Below are positions 52,688 to 62,678 of a stretch of DNA of 64,000 nt, piece by piece. The notes under the pieces were generated by a model. It was not told the origin of the DNA. It did not search any database and saw nothing but the letters and a program-made list of their open reading frames with translations. How positions within the stretch are numbered: the first letter of the stretch is position 1; every line of letters starts with the position of its first letter. This stretch comes from Alteromonas sp. V450. Lineage in GTDB: Bacteria; Pseudomonadota; Gammaproteobacteria; Enterobacterales; Alteromonadaceae. A program made the translations under genes and the position numbers. The stretch is taken from positions 2,604,001-2,668,000 of the forward strand of contig NZ_MODU01000004.1 in NCBI RefSeq assembly GCF_001885075.1, written 5' to 3'.

Positions 52688-52822
52688 TATATTATCAATG
52701 GCGGTTAATTACACTATTTCGTTTTGAGATATCAATAAAATTAACGGAGTTCTAATTCCTTATAAAAGGCACATATTTAAACAAGTGTATTTTTTCACCG
52801 TGTGACCAGAACTAGAAGACCC

Positions 52823-52860
52823 AAAAAAAACGGCGATACACCAACATTGATGTGTCGCCG
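52823..52860 (-). terminator. Intrinsic terminator of the FG-GAP lipoprotein gene
   Basis: Minus strand: CGGCGACACATCA pairs with TGGTGTATCGCCG (one mismatch pair), followed by T8 (52823-52830 as A). It lies about 54 bases beyond the stop codon. Confidence 0.88.
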
Positions 52861-52913
52861 CTATACTAAAAAACGCCTCAGAACGGTATCGAAATGAGCG
52901 CAGATAGCGCTAC

Positions 52914-55900
52914 TTACTCAGCGCGGCCTAACCAATACATTGCTCTTGTTGTAGCCATTAACACTTCAAGGTTTCCCTCGGACGATTTTCTCGTATGAAG
53001 CGAGTATTTGCGCGCAGAACCAATCAACGATGGGCTTTTCCAGATAGAGATCCCTTCAGCTGTCATTTCGCTGAGCTCTGAAACACCGTAATACTCCAAG
53101 TAATCATCGTCATTCGCGGAAGTCACGATGAGAGTTTGATTAGCGGAAGTCATCGGATTTGCTACCATGTCGATGATTGTCGTGTTGATACGAACGTCTG
53201 ATGTTTTAGTCAAACTGGTGTCTGTAACGTCAAACAGAACGAGAGACTGGTTCTGATCGTTATAACAAGCAAGTTCTGTGGCAGCGTCGCTATCAGCGTT
53301 TATAAAGGTAAGACGCGTGCAAGAAGTATCAGTGCTGGCCAAAATTGAAAAACCTGATGTTGTTGGCGTAAGTAATTCAGTGATTTCGTCACCTAATGAA
53401 AGCGCCACATACACACTGCCATTCATCGCGACAATATCAAAGTCACGAAAGTACTGAGGCATAGTGTACGTAGCCAACATAACTTGATTCTTCACGTCCA
53501 CCGCTTTTAACGTTCGACCATCAACATATACGGCATCATCGAAACCATCGTTATTAAAGTCGAATGCTTTAATAACTGAAACATCGTTCGAATAACTCCC
53601 TGTAATCTCATATTGAATAGAGAAATCATTTAATCGCATTGCAGCAAACGCGCCATCATAGGTTTGTGCAGTAGGTAGGAATAAATCACCGGCACCGTCA
53701 TTGTTGTAATCGGTAGTTACAGCAATACCAGAGTTATCCCAGTTAGAAGAAACTTCTTCACTGGTGATGTAATTCCCGGTTTTCTCCATAAGTAAAACCT
53801 TGGAGCCGTCATAGCCGCTCCCCGTGCTCGGTACGAAGAAAACAGCGCGTTCGTCACCAGGATACAAATCTGCCCACCCAGCTGCATTAAAGCTATCTAG
53901 CTGATGCGTAGTCGCAGCGGTTTTAATTGTTGCAGAAGTGGCAGTGACATCAGCCGTTACGAGTAAATCTTCACCAGAATGTGTAGTACCGGTGCCCCAT
54001 AACAGTTCATTAAGGCCGTCATTATCGGCATCGCCAAGGGTCAGCGAAGCAGAACCATGATCAACCATATCAATGCTAAATACTGAAGTAAGCGAATTAT
54101 TAGACAACTTCATAGCGTGAATATTGCCCCATTGGCAGTCTCCAACGAGCAATACAGGATTACTATCTACGGTGAGCCTTCCTGCGCTAATGTCGCAAGT
54201 GTTAAAATTTTCAATACTCGTAATTTGAGATTTGTTTTGTGCTGAGTACACATAGATGTAAGACCAACTGTCTGCCCCTACAATTTCATCAATACCGTCG
54301 CCATTTATATCGGCAACAGCAATATGGCTACTACTGAAACCTGCTCCCAAGAACCATTGATTTTCACCAGTTTCCAAGTCGTAAACCAAACCAGAATTTG
54401 TAACGAGCTCTAAGTGAGTGTCGTTATCTACATTACCTAAAGCAATTTCATCTGTTTCTTCCGCGGTGAACGTAAACAATGGAGATTCGGGCGAACTCAG
54501 GTCAACCACTGCGATCTGATTGGTTTCGCCATAAGCATATGATGAATATAGGTAGGCTAATTCATCGTCACCATCGTTATCAATATCTCCAAGAACGGCG
54601 CTATGTATATAATTGTCGGTGGTAAACAGCGTGGTTGCCGGTACGTCAATGTCGGTAATTACGGATACACTGTTTTCAGATATCACTATAATGTCGGGGT
54701 AATCGTCGTTATCAAAATCTGTACTGAGAACTTGCTTTATTGTCCCACCTTGTTCGAGTAAGTAGGGATACATCCAAGTTTGGTTGTAGATGCCGTTTTG
54801 ATAAGAGAGCAAGAACACGCGATTTGCAGAATCAGTTGAGAGAACTTCATTGTCACCATCGTGGTCAAAATCACCAACTACCATTGAATTGTTCAATTTA
54901 GGTACTTCAACTCCCGAACGAGCTAATTCTTGTACGTCATGATTAGTCACTGAGACATGGGTTTTGACGACTTCAGCACCATCTAAGCCTGTCGAAAAAC
55001 CAAATGCATAAAGCTGAGTTTTAAATAATTGACTTGTCGGTACTTGCCAGTTGATCACCCCTTCATCATTAATGGTCGCCCCAGAAGGCGCAGACACCAA
55101 TGTGGGAGCCCCTTGATTGTCGCCAAGATCGGGGTCAGACACAGAAGCCTTAAATTCAACATATTCCCCAGGGGAAACAGCTTCAGGTAAATTTTCGAGC
55201 ACTACTTCTGCCGGGGCGTCCGACAACACAATGGAAGTGCGATCTGATTCTACAGTGTTGGCGCTATCAGAAATAACCATAGACACTTCTAGTACATCGT
55301 TAAAGACAGCCCGGTAGGCTGGAAAGGTATCCCCTACAACGTCTTCTACCAAGTTACCGTTGAGATACCAGCGGTAACTGACGGATAAATCTTCGTCCTC
55401 TGTATCGCTATCGTAATAATATCCCCCGCTAACGGTTATGGGTGTCGTTGTATTCACTATCTCATCAGGGTAAAAGCCAGGTGCATTTACAATGGGTGGA
55501 GCAGACATATCTGCAATGGCGACGAGGTTTCTGCCTGCTAAGTTACCGCTAATTAAATCGTCAGCATCGACCAAAAATGTACCTATGTCATAGTTACCGT
55601 CGTTATCTGAATCTTCCAAATAGCGAATAAAACCATCCTCAAACAAAAACGATGAGGTTTTGTTACCCGCTATAATAACTTCTCCCCTGTACATATATGG
55701 CGAAAAATATTCAGGGCTATCTGCCTCAATAACAAGTTTACCTTTAGAGCCAACGTAGAAGTCAACTTCAGCATGATTAACGGAGTCATAAGAATATTCA
55801 GATATATTGAAATTGCCTTCCAATTTGTACTGCTCAGAGCCAATGGTTAATGCGACGTGTTGGCTTGTGTCCGCTTCATAGCTACCGTTAGTTTGGTTAA

Positions 55901-56501
55901 ACCCTTCATCAACTGAGACAACGCCCGACAAAGTATAAGGCGTACCTTCGTAAGTCCATGTTAGCTTATCGATAAACAAACTGTATTTCACCGCGTTCTC
56001 TGACACGCTTTCGATAGCGATAGCCGTTGATCCGGAAATAGCTGCACCGTTGCTATATAACCAACAGTTTTGGTAATTCATGGCGATGATACCGGTGGAG
56101 GAATCTGACACCTTACCGTCATAAGCAACGCTACCACCTTGGTCACAAGTGTATGTTTTCTTTATCGCGCCATTAATAACGTCATCAGTGAAGTCCTGCT
56201 CTGCCAGTTCTGGCAAAGTCATAACAGAATCATTGAAAAGTAAATTGAACGCCTGTTGAGCTAACGTCAGATCTACTTGTGCATCGGTTGTTTTGCCTTT
56301 GTATTGGGCGTTTGCAATTGTTTTTGCTGCGGTGTTGAGACGCGACACATCGTAGTCTTTAGCGTTTTTTATAATGGTAGATGACGAAACCGAGGAGGAA
56401 CCGCCGTTTGCCGGCCCCGCAGAGTCAGAACCTCCGCCTCCACAAGCGGCTAATGTTAATGCGACTACACTGATAGTCCCGAGGCGTATACTGCGTGCCA
56501 T
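52914..56501 (-). CDS. Large FG-GAP/VCBS-repeat surface lipoprotein
   Basis: Predicted lipoprotein of 1195 residues from ATG 56501, which follows AAGGA. The signal peptide MARSIRLGTISVVALTLAAC ends in a lipobox with Cys20, followed by GGGGSDSAG and a Ser/Gly linker. Residues to about 340 form a beta-rich domain of unknown type, followed by two Ig/cadherin-like segments (about 350-520). From 540 on come at least eight calcium-binding DxDxDG FG-GAP repeats, such as DFDHDGDNE, DIDNDGDDE, DINGDGIDE and DFNNDGFDD, building an integrin-like propeller. Its role may be adhesion or polymer binding; no enzyme motif was seen. Confidence 0.83.
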   Translation of the reverse strand: MARSIRLGTISVVALTLAACGGGGSDSAGPANGGSSSVSSSTIIKNAKDYDVSRLNTAAKTIANAQYKGKTTDAQVDLTLAQQAFNLLFNDSVMTLPELAEQDFTDDVINGAIKKTYTCDQGGSVAYDGKVSDSSTGIIAMNYQNCWLYSNGAAISGSTAIAIESVSENAVKYSLFIDKLTWTYEGTPYTLSGVVSVDEGFNQTNGSYEADTSQHVALTIGSEQYKLEGNFNISEYSYDSVNHAEVDFYVGSKGKLVIEADSPEYFSPYMYRGEVIIAGNKTSSFLFEDGFIRYLEDSDNDGNYDIGTFLVDADDLISGNLAGRNLVAIADMSAPPIVNAPGFYPDEIVNTTTPITVSGGYYYDSDTEDEDLSVSYRWYLNGNLVEDVVGDTFPAYRAVFNDVLEVSMVISDSANTVESDRTSIVLSDAPAEVVLENLPEAVSPGEYVEFKASVSDPDLGDNQGAPTLVSAPSGATINDEGVINWQVPTSQLFKTQLYAFGFSTGLDGAEVVKTHVSVTNHDVQELARSGVEVPKLNNSMVVGDFDHDGDNEVLSTDSANRVFLLSYQNGIYNQTWMYPYLLEQGGTIKQVLSTDFDNDDYPDIIVISENSVSVITDIDVPATTLFTTDNYIHSAVLGDIDNDGDDELAYLYSSYAYGETNQIAVVDLSSPESPLFTFTAEETDEIALGNVDNDTHLELVTNSGLVYDLETGENQWFLGAGFSSSHIAVADINGDGIDEIVGADSWSYIYVYSAQNKSQITSIENFNTCDISAGRLTVDSNPVLLVGDCQWGNIHAMKLSNNSLTSVFSIDMVDHGSASLTLGDADNDGLNELLWGTGTTHSGEDLLVTADVTATSATIKTAATTHQLDSFNAAGWADLYPGDERAVFFVPSTGSGYDGSKVLLMEKTGNYITSEEVSSNWDNSGIAVTTDYNNDGAGDLFLPTAQTYDGAFAAMRLNDFSIQYEITGSYSNDVSVIKAFDFNNDGFDDAVYVDGRTLKAVDVKNQVMLATYTMPQYFRDFDIVAMNGSVYVALSLGDEITELLTPTTSGFSILASTDTSCTRLTFINADSDAATELACYNDQNQSLVLFDVTDTSLTKTSDVRINTTIIDMVANPMTSANQTLIVTSANDDDYLEYYGVSELSEMTAEGISIWKSPSLIGSARKYSLHTRKSSEGNLEVLMATTRAMYWLGRAE

Positions 56502-56821
56502 AGCTCTTCCTTGATGTGCTGATGTTGATGTTTGTAATTGTTCGAGCGTTAAATTTAGCTTAAATCTGTATGTGGAGCAACGATACAAAAGGTGGGTATA
56601 TCAAAATCTTAATAAATGAGAGTCTCTCAAATTTTCACTTTTATATAGAGCGACTCATCTCGACTGGTGCCGCACCAGGTTGCCCTAAATCAGCGTCATG
56701 TATGCACGTCCGCATAGATACGCAGAATCGTTAAAGCATTGTTTTTACAATATATAGTAAAAAGCGCCGTCGAAGTTCTCAAACAGCGCTTTTTACACTT
56801 AAGCAAACAATAGTTTCAGCA
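56502..56821. other. Intergenic region between FG-GAP gene and nqrM
   Basis: About 320 bases. It contains GAGAG-T-CTCTC (56618-56628), the perfect palindrome CTGGTGC-C-GCACCAG (56664-56678) and the nqrM terminator. The FG-GAP promoter should be here, and the palindrome lies about 165 bases upstream of its start, in reach of a regulator. Confidence 0.45.
56759..56794 (-). terminator. Terminator downstream of nqrM
   Basis: AAAAAGCGC (56759-56767) pairs with GCGCTTTTT (56786-56794) with an 18-base loop, including U-run flanks. It ends the nqr operon. Confidence 0.72.
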
Positions 56822-57055
56822 TTACAAAATTTGGTTTTGCTTCCACTCGTTTAGCTTTTTTTGACGGGCTTCTTCTTTTTCCATACGTGACTTTTTGCGG
56901 TCACAAGGTTCAGGGCAGTCACAGGCTTTTTCAATACCTAGTGCACCTAAGCCACCGCAGCTTCCAGAGATTGATTTTTTCTGAAAAAGGTAACCTACGG
57001 CCATCGCCAGTACCATTGTTAGAAAGAAACCAAAAGCAAGGATAAATGTAGACAT
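56822..57055 (-). CDS. nqrM: NqrM, Na+-NQR maturation protein
   Basis: Small membrane protein of 77 residues (DUF539/NqrM) needed to load iron into the NqrD/NqrE site. It has one N-terminal helix (FILAFGFFLTMVLAMAVGYLF), then the conserved cysteines SCGGLGALGIEKACDCPEPCDR, and a charged C-terminal helix. It starts 9 bases after the apbE stop. Neighbouring genes encode its target complex. Confidence 0.93.
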   Translation of the reverse strand: MSTFILAFGFFLTMVLAMAVGYLFQKKSISGSCGGLGALGIEKACDCPEPCDRKKSRMEKEEARQKKLNEWKQNQIL

Positions 57056-57064
57056 TGCTACCCC

Positions 57065-58090
57065 CTAATTATGAACTGTGACCAGTTTATCAAATTCTGG
57101 CGACGCATACTCTTCAAATCCGTCTTCTGTGCGACGAATGAGAAATACAGCAAGTTGTTCTTGCTCTGCAACTGCTATTGCTTGTCCCCACCCCATCACA
57201 TTAAACGCTGTTGCCAAGCCATCAGACGTCATCGACGAAGGGTGGACAACGGTGACCGACACCAAGTTGTGTGAAATTGGTTTGCCCGTTGTGGGGTCGA
57301 TTAGATGCGAATAACGAACGCCGTCTTCTTCGTAATAGTTGCGATAGTCACCTGATGTAGCAACCGCGTTTTCTCCTATTGAGACAACTTTTTGAACAGC
57401 ACGTTCAGTGGTAACTGGCTTTTCAATGGCAATCAGCCACTCACTGCCGTCGCCACGTTCACCTTTCACACGCATTTCACCACCTATTTCTACAAGGTAG
57501 TTTTCAATGTTGTGGTTTTCAAGGATCTCCGCCACTTCATCAACGCCAAAACCTTTTGCAATAGTCGACAGGTCGACATAAAGCATTGGGTGACTTTTCT
57601 TTAAGCCTGTAGGCGTGGTTGACAGCTTCTTATAACCCACATATTCGCGAATATCGTCGATGTCTGTCTGGCTTGGTACTTTTTCAGGGCGCTTAGTTGG
57701 GCCAAACCCCCACAAATTAACCAATGGGCCAACGGTAACATCAAGTACACCGCCACTAAGATTAGCCAAGCGCAGCGCTTCATTTACCACGGTTAACGTA
57801 TCTGGCGACACGGCGAAATTGTCGGTGTAGCGATATTGATTGAACCTTGATAGTTCTGACGTTGGGTCGTAAGTAGACATCATCTTGTTAACCTCAACAA
57901 GACGGGCATCTATTTCAGCTTGCAAGCCTTCTACCGGCATTTCAGCTACAAGGTATTTTACATTGTAGGTTGTGCCCATTGTCTGCCCTTGCAGGTGTAC
58001 TACAGGCGTTTTTTCGTCGCTACAGCTTGCGAGTAGTAGAATACCTACCGCAACAAAGGCGAGGAATATTCGAATAGCAAATCGAATCAC
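57065..58090 (-). CDS. apbE: FAD:protein FMN transferase (ApbE)
   Basis: Lipoprotein flavin transferase of 341 residues that attaches FMN through a phosphoester to Thr in NqrB and NqrC. The start is GTG at 58090 with AAGGA 7 bases before; an upstream ATG at 58117 lacks a site. The signal peptide ends in the lipobox LASC (Cys23). Family motifs are GQTMGTTYNVKY, TVGPLVNLWGFGP, VDLSTIAKGFGVDEVAEIL, YLVEIGGEMRVKG, NAVATSGDYRNYY and HLIDPTTGKPISHN. It lies between nqrF and nqrM. Confidence 0.95.
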   Translation of the reverse strand: MIRFAIRIFLAFVAVGILLLASCSDEKTPVVHLQGQTMGTTYNVKYLVAEMPVEGLQAEIDARLVEVNKMMSTYDPTSELSRFNQYRYTDNFAVSPDTLTVVNEALRLANLSGGVLDVTVGPLVNLWGFGPTKRPEKVPSQTDIDDIREYVGYKKLSTTPTGLKKSHPMLYVDLSTIAKGFGVDEVAEILENHNIENYLVEIGGEMRVKGERGDGSEWLIAIEKPVTTERAVQKVVSIGENAVATSGDYRNYYEEDGVRYSHLIDPTTGKPISHNLVSVTVVHPSSMTSDGLATAFNVMGWGQAIAVAEQEQLAVFLIRRTEDGFEEYASPEFDKLVTVHN

Positions 58091-58158
58091 GATGTTGTCC
58101 TTAGCTAATATGCACAAAACGAAACGGGTATTATGTGCATTATGCGTTTTGCTTCAAC

Positions 58159-58182
58159 GAAAAAGGGGCTTACGCCCCTTTT
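58159..58182. terminator. Hairpin between nqrF and apbE
   Basis: AAAAGGGGC-TTAC-GCCCCTTTT (58161-58182, stem 9) with A and T flanks on both strands. It has all the marks of an intrinsic terminator, lying within the nqr cluster and 28 bases after the nqrF stop. It would attenuate apbE-nqrM expression. Confidence 0.85.
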
Positions 58183-58210
58183 AATATGCTTGAGTTTTTA
58201 AGCGAGTAGC

Positions 58211-59443
58211 TTAGCCACCGAAGTCATCTAGCATGATGTTTTCGTCCTCAACACCTAAATCTTTAAGCATGTTGATTACGGCCGCGTTCATCATAGGTGG
58301 TCCACACATGTAGAACTCACAGTCTTCTGGTGCAGGGTGATCTTTCAAGTAGTTCTCAAGAAGTACTTGGTGAATGAACCCTGTGTAACCTTCCCAGTTG
58401 TCCTCTGGCTGAGGATCAGAAAGTGCTACGTGCCACTCAAAGTTATCGTTTTCTGCTGCTAACTCATCGAAGTCTTCTGTATAGAACATTTCACGAAGTG
58501 AACGTGCACCGTACCAGAAGCTCATCTTACGCTTAGACTTAAGGCGACGAAGCTGATCGAAGATGTGTGAACGCATTGGGGCCATACCAGCACCACCACC
58601 TACGAATACCATTTCGTTTTCAGTTTCTTTCGCGAAGAATTCACCGAATGGACCAGAGATAGTCGCTTTGTCACCTTCTTTCAGGCTCCAAATATACGAT
58701 GACATTTTACCCGCAGGTAGGCTTAGGTTATTAGGTGGCGGCGTAGCAATACGCACGTTCAACATAATAATGCCTTCTTCTTCTGGGTAGTTCGCCATTG
58801 AGTAAGCACGAATAGTCTCTTCGTCTACTTTAGACTCGATGTCGAAGAAGCCAAAACGCTCCCAGTCACCGCGGTATTCTTCAGGAATATCGAACTCTTT
58901 GTACTTAACGTGGTGCGCTGGCGCTTCAATCTGAATATAACCACCTGCACGGAAAGGTACACTTTCACCATTAGGAATTTTAAGCTTCAGTTCTTTGATG
59001 AAGGTTGCTTTGTTATCGTTAGAGATAACTTCACAATCCCACTTCTTAACACCAAATACCGACTCTTCAAGCTCGATCTCCATGTCTTGCTTAATAGCAA
59101 CCTGACATGAAAGACGGCAGCCTTCGCGTGCTTCACCTTTAGTGATGTGGTCTAGTTCAGTTGGAAGAATTTCACCACCACCTGAGTGTACGTCTACACG
59201 ACACTGGCCACATGAGCCACCGCCACCACAAGCAGAAGATACGAAGTAACCTGCGTCAGCTAGTGCACCAAGAAGCTTGCCACCCGGTGCTGTTTTGATT
59301 GCCTTATCTGGGTCACCATTGATAGTGATAGTAACATCACCGCTTGGTACCAATTTAGACTTGGCAAACATGATAATAAATACCAGCGCTAGAACGATGG
59401 CAATGAACATGCCTACGCCTAGATATATTTCTACATTATTCAT
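58211..59443 (-). CDS. nqrF: Na+-translocating NADH:quinone reductase subunit F
   Basis: NADH-oxidising subunit of the Na+-pump, 410 residues. One N-terminal helix is followed by a ferredoxin domain with 2Fe-2S ligands [12 protein letters not shown] and a further Cys in EGCRLSC (near 111). An FAD/NADH reductase domain follows: [60 protein letters not shown] and [16 protein letters not shown]. Length is normal for NqrF. Confidence 0.97.
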   Translation of the reverse strand: MNNVEIYLGVGMFIAIVLALVFIIMFAKSKLVPSGDVTITINGDPDKAIKTAPGGKLLGALADAGYFVSSACGGGGSCGQCRVDVHSGGGEILPTELDHITKGEAREGCRLSCQVAIKQDMEIELEESVFGVKKWDCEVISNDNKATFIKELKLKIPNGESVPFRAGGYIQIEAPAHHVKYKEFDIPEEYRGDWERFGFFDIESKVDEETIRAYSMANYPEEEGIIMLNVRIATPPPNNLSLPAGKMSSYIWSLKEGDKATISGPFGEFFAKETENEMVFVGGGAGMAPMRSHIFDQLRRLKSKRKMSFWYGARSLREMFYTEDFDELAAENDNFEWHVALSDPQPEDNWEGYTGFIHQVLLENYLKDHPAPEDCEFYMCGPPMMNAAVINMLKDLGVEDENIMLDDFGG

Positions 59444-59463
59444 TTATATGCTCCCGAGCTCTA

Positions 59464-60072
59464 TTACAGCTGAATACCAGTGAATGACTGGAAGCCAAGT
59501 GCCATTAGGCCAGCGATCATGAATACAGAACCAAGACCACGAACACCATCAGGCATGTCAGCATACTTCAGCTTTTCACGTACTGCCGCTAGCAACACAA
59601 TTGCTAGTGCCCAGCCCATACCACTACCAACGCCGTAAACGATGCTTTCAGTGAAGTTGTATTCACGCTGTACCGCAAACGCCACACCACCGAAGATTGC
59701 ACAGTTAACGGTAATTAGCGGAAGGAAGATACCTAGTGCGTTGTAAAGCGCAGGGAAGAACTTGTCTAAGCTCATCTCTAGAATCTGTACCAACGCCGCG
59801 ATAACACCGATAAACGTTAGGAAGTTAAGGAAGCTTAGGTCAGCTTCTGGGAAACCTGCCCATGCTAGTGCGCCTGGAGCAAGAATGTTTACATAAATAA
59901 CTTGGTTAACCGGTACAGAGATACCTAGTACCACGATAACTGCAACACCAAGACCCATAGCAGTTTTAACTTTCTTAGATACCGCTAGGAATGTACACAT
60001 ACCCAAGAAAAGTGATAACGCCATGTTCTCAACGAAAATTGAGCGAACAAATAACGACAAATAATGTTCCAT
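59464..60072 (-). CDS. nqrE: Na+-NQR subunit E
   Basis: Membrane subunit of 202 residues and about six helices, paired with NqrD in an inverted pseudo-symmetric fold. The iron-ligand cysteines are Cys26 in [11 protein letters not shown] and Cys120 in [10 protein letters not shown], both present. It contains [14 protein letters not shown] and [20 protein letters not shown]. It is 20 bases before nqrF and 3 bases after nqrD. Confidence 0.97.
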   Translation of the reverse strand: MEHYLSLFVRSIFVENMALSLFLGMCTFLAVSKKVKTAMGLGVAVIVVLGISVPVNQVIYVNILAPGALAWAGFPEADLSFLNFLTFIGVIAALVQILEMSLDKFFPALYNALGIFLPLITVNCAIFGGVAFAVQREYNFTESIVYGVGSGMGWALAIVLLAAVREKLKYADMPDGVRGLGSVFMIAGLMALGFQSFTGIQL

Positions 60073-60075
60073 GAC

Positions 60076-60708
60076 TTACTCCTTAGGCTCTACTTGCTCT
60101 GGACGGATAGTACGGATAAACCAAATCATACCGCCGATTAAGAAGAATGAGCTGAATGGTAGGATTAACAAACCGTTACCCTGATACCAGCCACCGTTTT
60201 GAACCAGTGGAAGGATTTCGAAACCTAAAATAGTACCGAAACCAAATAGCTCTTTAATTGTACCAATAACAATTAGAATGAAAGAGTAACCCAAGCCGTT
60301 ACCAATACCATCAAGGAAGCTCATCAGAGGTGGGCTCTTCATGGCGTAAGCTTCAGCACGACCCATTACGATACAGTTAGTAATAATCAGACCAACGAAT
60401 ACCGACAGCTGCTTCGATATTTCATACGAATACGCTTTCAGAATTTGGTCAACAACGATTACCAACGATGCAATGATGGTCATCTGGATAATAATTCGAA
60501 CGCTAGATGGGATCTGGTTACGAATTAGTGAAATAAACAAGTTTGAGAACGCTACAACGCTTGTAAGCGCAAGCGACATTACCAATGCTGTTTCCAGCTT
60601 AGTGGTAATTGCCAGTGCTGAACAGATACCCAATACCTGTAGGGCGATCGGGTTGTTGTCCAGGATTGGCCCAAAGAGGGCCTTTTTCATTTCTTTAGTA
60701 TCTGCCAT
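60076..60708 (-). CDS. nqrD: Na+-NQR subunit D
   Basis: Membrane subunit of 210 residues. The cysteines of the intramembrane iron centre are Cys29 in [12 protein letters not shown] and Cys112 in [16 protein letters not shown]. It contains [12 protein letters not shown] at the N-terminus and [20 protein letters not shown] near the end. It is 3 bases before nqrE and 10 after nqrC. Confidence 0.97.
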   Translation of the reverse strand: MADTKEMKKALFGPILDNNPIALQVLGICSALAITTKLETALVMSLALTSVVAFSNLFISLIRNQIPSSVRIIIQMTIIASLVIVVDQILKAYSYEISKQLSVFVGLIITNCIVMGRAEAYAMKSPPLMSFLDGIGNGLGYSFILIVIGTIKELFGFGTILGFEILPLVQNGGWYQGNGLLILPFSSFFLIGGMIWFIRTIRPEQVEPKE

Positions 60709-60718
60709 GAGACTTCCC

Positions 60719-61483
60719 TTATGAACGCCATGCTTGGTTCTTCAGGAACTGGCCGAAGCCTTGCTCGCCTACCCAGTAACGAATGGTGTTTTCAACACCG
60801 TTGCTGGTTAGGGTTGCACCTGAAAGCGCATCGATAGTGTGAGGATTGCTAGGGTTAGCATTTTTCACTACGCGAATAGCAACTTCACCATTCTCGTAAA
60901 GCTCTTTGCCGTCCCATTTGTCCTGCCAAGCAGGGTTTTGCACTTCACCACCTAGTCCTGGCGTTTCTTTTTGCTGATAGTAAATGAGCTCGCGAACCGT
61001 TTGGCCGTCTGCGTCTACCGCTAAGAAACCGTACATAAGATCCCAAAGGCCGCTGCCGTGTACAGGAAGGATGATACGAGATACATCACCTGCGTCGTCG
61101 CGAACTAAGTAAACACTTGCCACGTTAGGGCGGCGTTGGAAACCAACATTGCTGTTAGTTACCTTAGTGCTGTACTCAGTTTCTTTGGCTGCTTTATACA
61201 TATCGTAATCTGGCTTAGGCGCTTCTACGAAAGTACCCTCGTCAAGATTAACAAAACGCTGTTCTACTCGCTCGCTGTACGTGCTTTCAATTGCGCTATT
61301 GCTCATGCCCATTTCATAAAGGCCTGCAGCATTAAGAATGTTGCTCTTTTTATCTAGAGCTGCGTTTGTTTGCTGTAGCGAGCGAAGGCCAACAGCCGCG
61401 CCAGAAACAACAATTGAACAAACTAAACATACGGCAACAACAATACCTACCGTCTTGCCTAAAGATTCTTTCTTAGCCGACAC
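60719..61483 (-). CDS. nqrC: Na+-NQR subunit C
   Basis: Subunit of 254 residues with an N-terminal anchor ([21 protein letters not shown]) and a periplasmic domain covalently carrying FMN on Thr in [13 protein letters not shown] (near residue 223). The motif [20 protein letters not shown] is typical. The start overlaps the nqrB end by 11 bases. ApbE, encoded downstream, performs the flavinylation. Confidence 0.97.
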   Translation of the reverse strand: MSAKKESLGKTVGIVVAVCLVCSIVVSGAAVGLRSLQQTNAALDKKSNILNAAGLYEMGMSNSAIESTYSERVEQRFVNLDEGTFVEAPKPDYDMYKAAKETEYSTKVTNSNVGFQRRPNVASVYLVRDDAGDVSRIILPVHGSGLWDLMYGFLAVDADGQTVRELIYYQQKETPGLGGEVQNPAWQDKWDGKELYENGEVAIRVVKNANPSNPHTIDALSGATLTSNGVENTIRYWVGEQGFGQFLKNQAWRS

Positions 61484-62675
61484 GTGCTACCCTCCGCTTG
61501 ATATTGCTTTGTGCGACGAAATAGTCGAACAGTGGCGCCCACAAGTTAGCAAATAGAATTGCTAGCATTACACCTTCTGGGAAGGCTGGGTTAAGGACGC
61601 GGATTAGTACCGTCATAAAACCAATGAAGATACCGTAAGCCCACTTACCTTGGTTTGTGAACGACGCAGATACTGGGTCTGTCGCCATAAAGAACATACC
61701 AAAAGCAAGACCACCAACAACAAAGTGCCAATGAGCAGGCATTGCAAACATAGGGTTAGTATCGCTGCCGATTAGGTTTAGCAAGGTTGCGAAGAACGCC
61801 ACACCAATTGCTACACCAGCAACAATGCGCCAGCTTGCTATACGCATGTACATGATGAACAAGCCACCAAGAATGATAGCAAGGGTAGACACCTCACCCG
61901 CTGAACCTGAAATAGTACCGATGAAGCTGTTCATCCACTGATCCATGTTCGCGTAATCAAGGTTGCCAGAAGCCGCTTGGCTTAGAGACGTTGCACCAGA
62001 ATAGCCATCTGCCGCTACCCATACTTGGTCACCTGAAATTTGTGCAGGATACGCAAAGTAAAGGAATGCACGACCAGACAATGCTGGGTTAAGGAAGTTA
62101 CGACCTGTACCACCGAATACTTCTTTAGCAATAACAACACCGAAGGTAATACCTAGTGCAACTTGCCATAGAGGAATAGTAGCTGGAAGTGTTAGTGCGA
62201 ACAGAACTGATGTAACAAAGAAACCTTCGTTAACTTCGTGTTTGCGCACAGACGCAAATAATACTTCCCAGAAACCACCTACCGCAAACGTAACTGCGTA
62301 GATTGGCAACCAGAAACATGCGCCGTAGAAGAACAGACCTAGTGTGCCCGCATTTGCCAAGTCACCGCCAAGTGCAGCGAATAGGCCTGCTTGCCACGTA
62401 TCAGGTAATGTACCTGCACCAGCAGCGATTGCTTCTTGCGCTTGGAAACCAATGTTATACATACCAAAGAACATAGCTGGGAATGTTGCCATCCATACCA
62501 TGATCATGATGCGCTTAAGGTCAATGCTGTCACGCACGTGCGTGTTAGCTTTGTTTACTTTACCTGGGGTGTAGAAAATGGTCGCCGCAGCTTCGTAAAG
62601 CGCATACCACTTTTCATGCTTACCACCTGGTTCGAAGTTTGGTTCGATCTTTTCTAAATACGCTTTTAAACCCAT
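61473..62675 (-). CDS. nqrB: Na+-NQR subunit B
   Basis: Membrane subunit of 400 residues with about ten helices; it carries covalent FMN on Thr in [15 protein letters not shown] (near residue 232), probable Na+ and quinone sites and riboflavin contacts. The N-terminus [20 protein letters not shown] and helices such as [15 protein letters not shown] match the family. It is 3 bases after nqrA. Confidence 0.97.
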   Translation of the reverse strand: MGLKAYLEKIEPNFEPGGKHEKWYALYEAAATIFYTPGKVNKANTHVRDSIDLKRIMIMVWMATFPAMFFGMYNIGFQAQEAIAAGAGTLPDTWQAGLFAALGGDLANAGTLGLFFYGACFWLPIYAVTFAVGGFWEVLFASVRKHEVNEGFFVTSVLFALTLPATIPLWQVALGITFGVVIAKEVFGGTGRNFLNPALSGRAFLYFAYPAQISGDQVWVAADGYSGATSLSQAASGNLDYANMDQWMNSFIGTISGSAGEVSTLAIILGGLFIMYMRIASWRIVAGVAIGVAFFATLLNLIGSDTNPMFAMPAHWHFVVGGLAFGMFFMATDPVSASFTNQGKWAYGIFIGFMTVLIRVLNPAFPEGVMLAILFANLWAPLFDYFVAQSNIKRRVARVG

Positions 62676-62678
62676 GAC

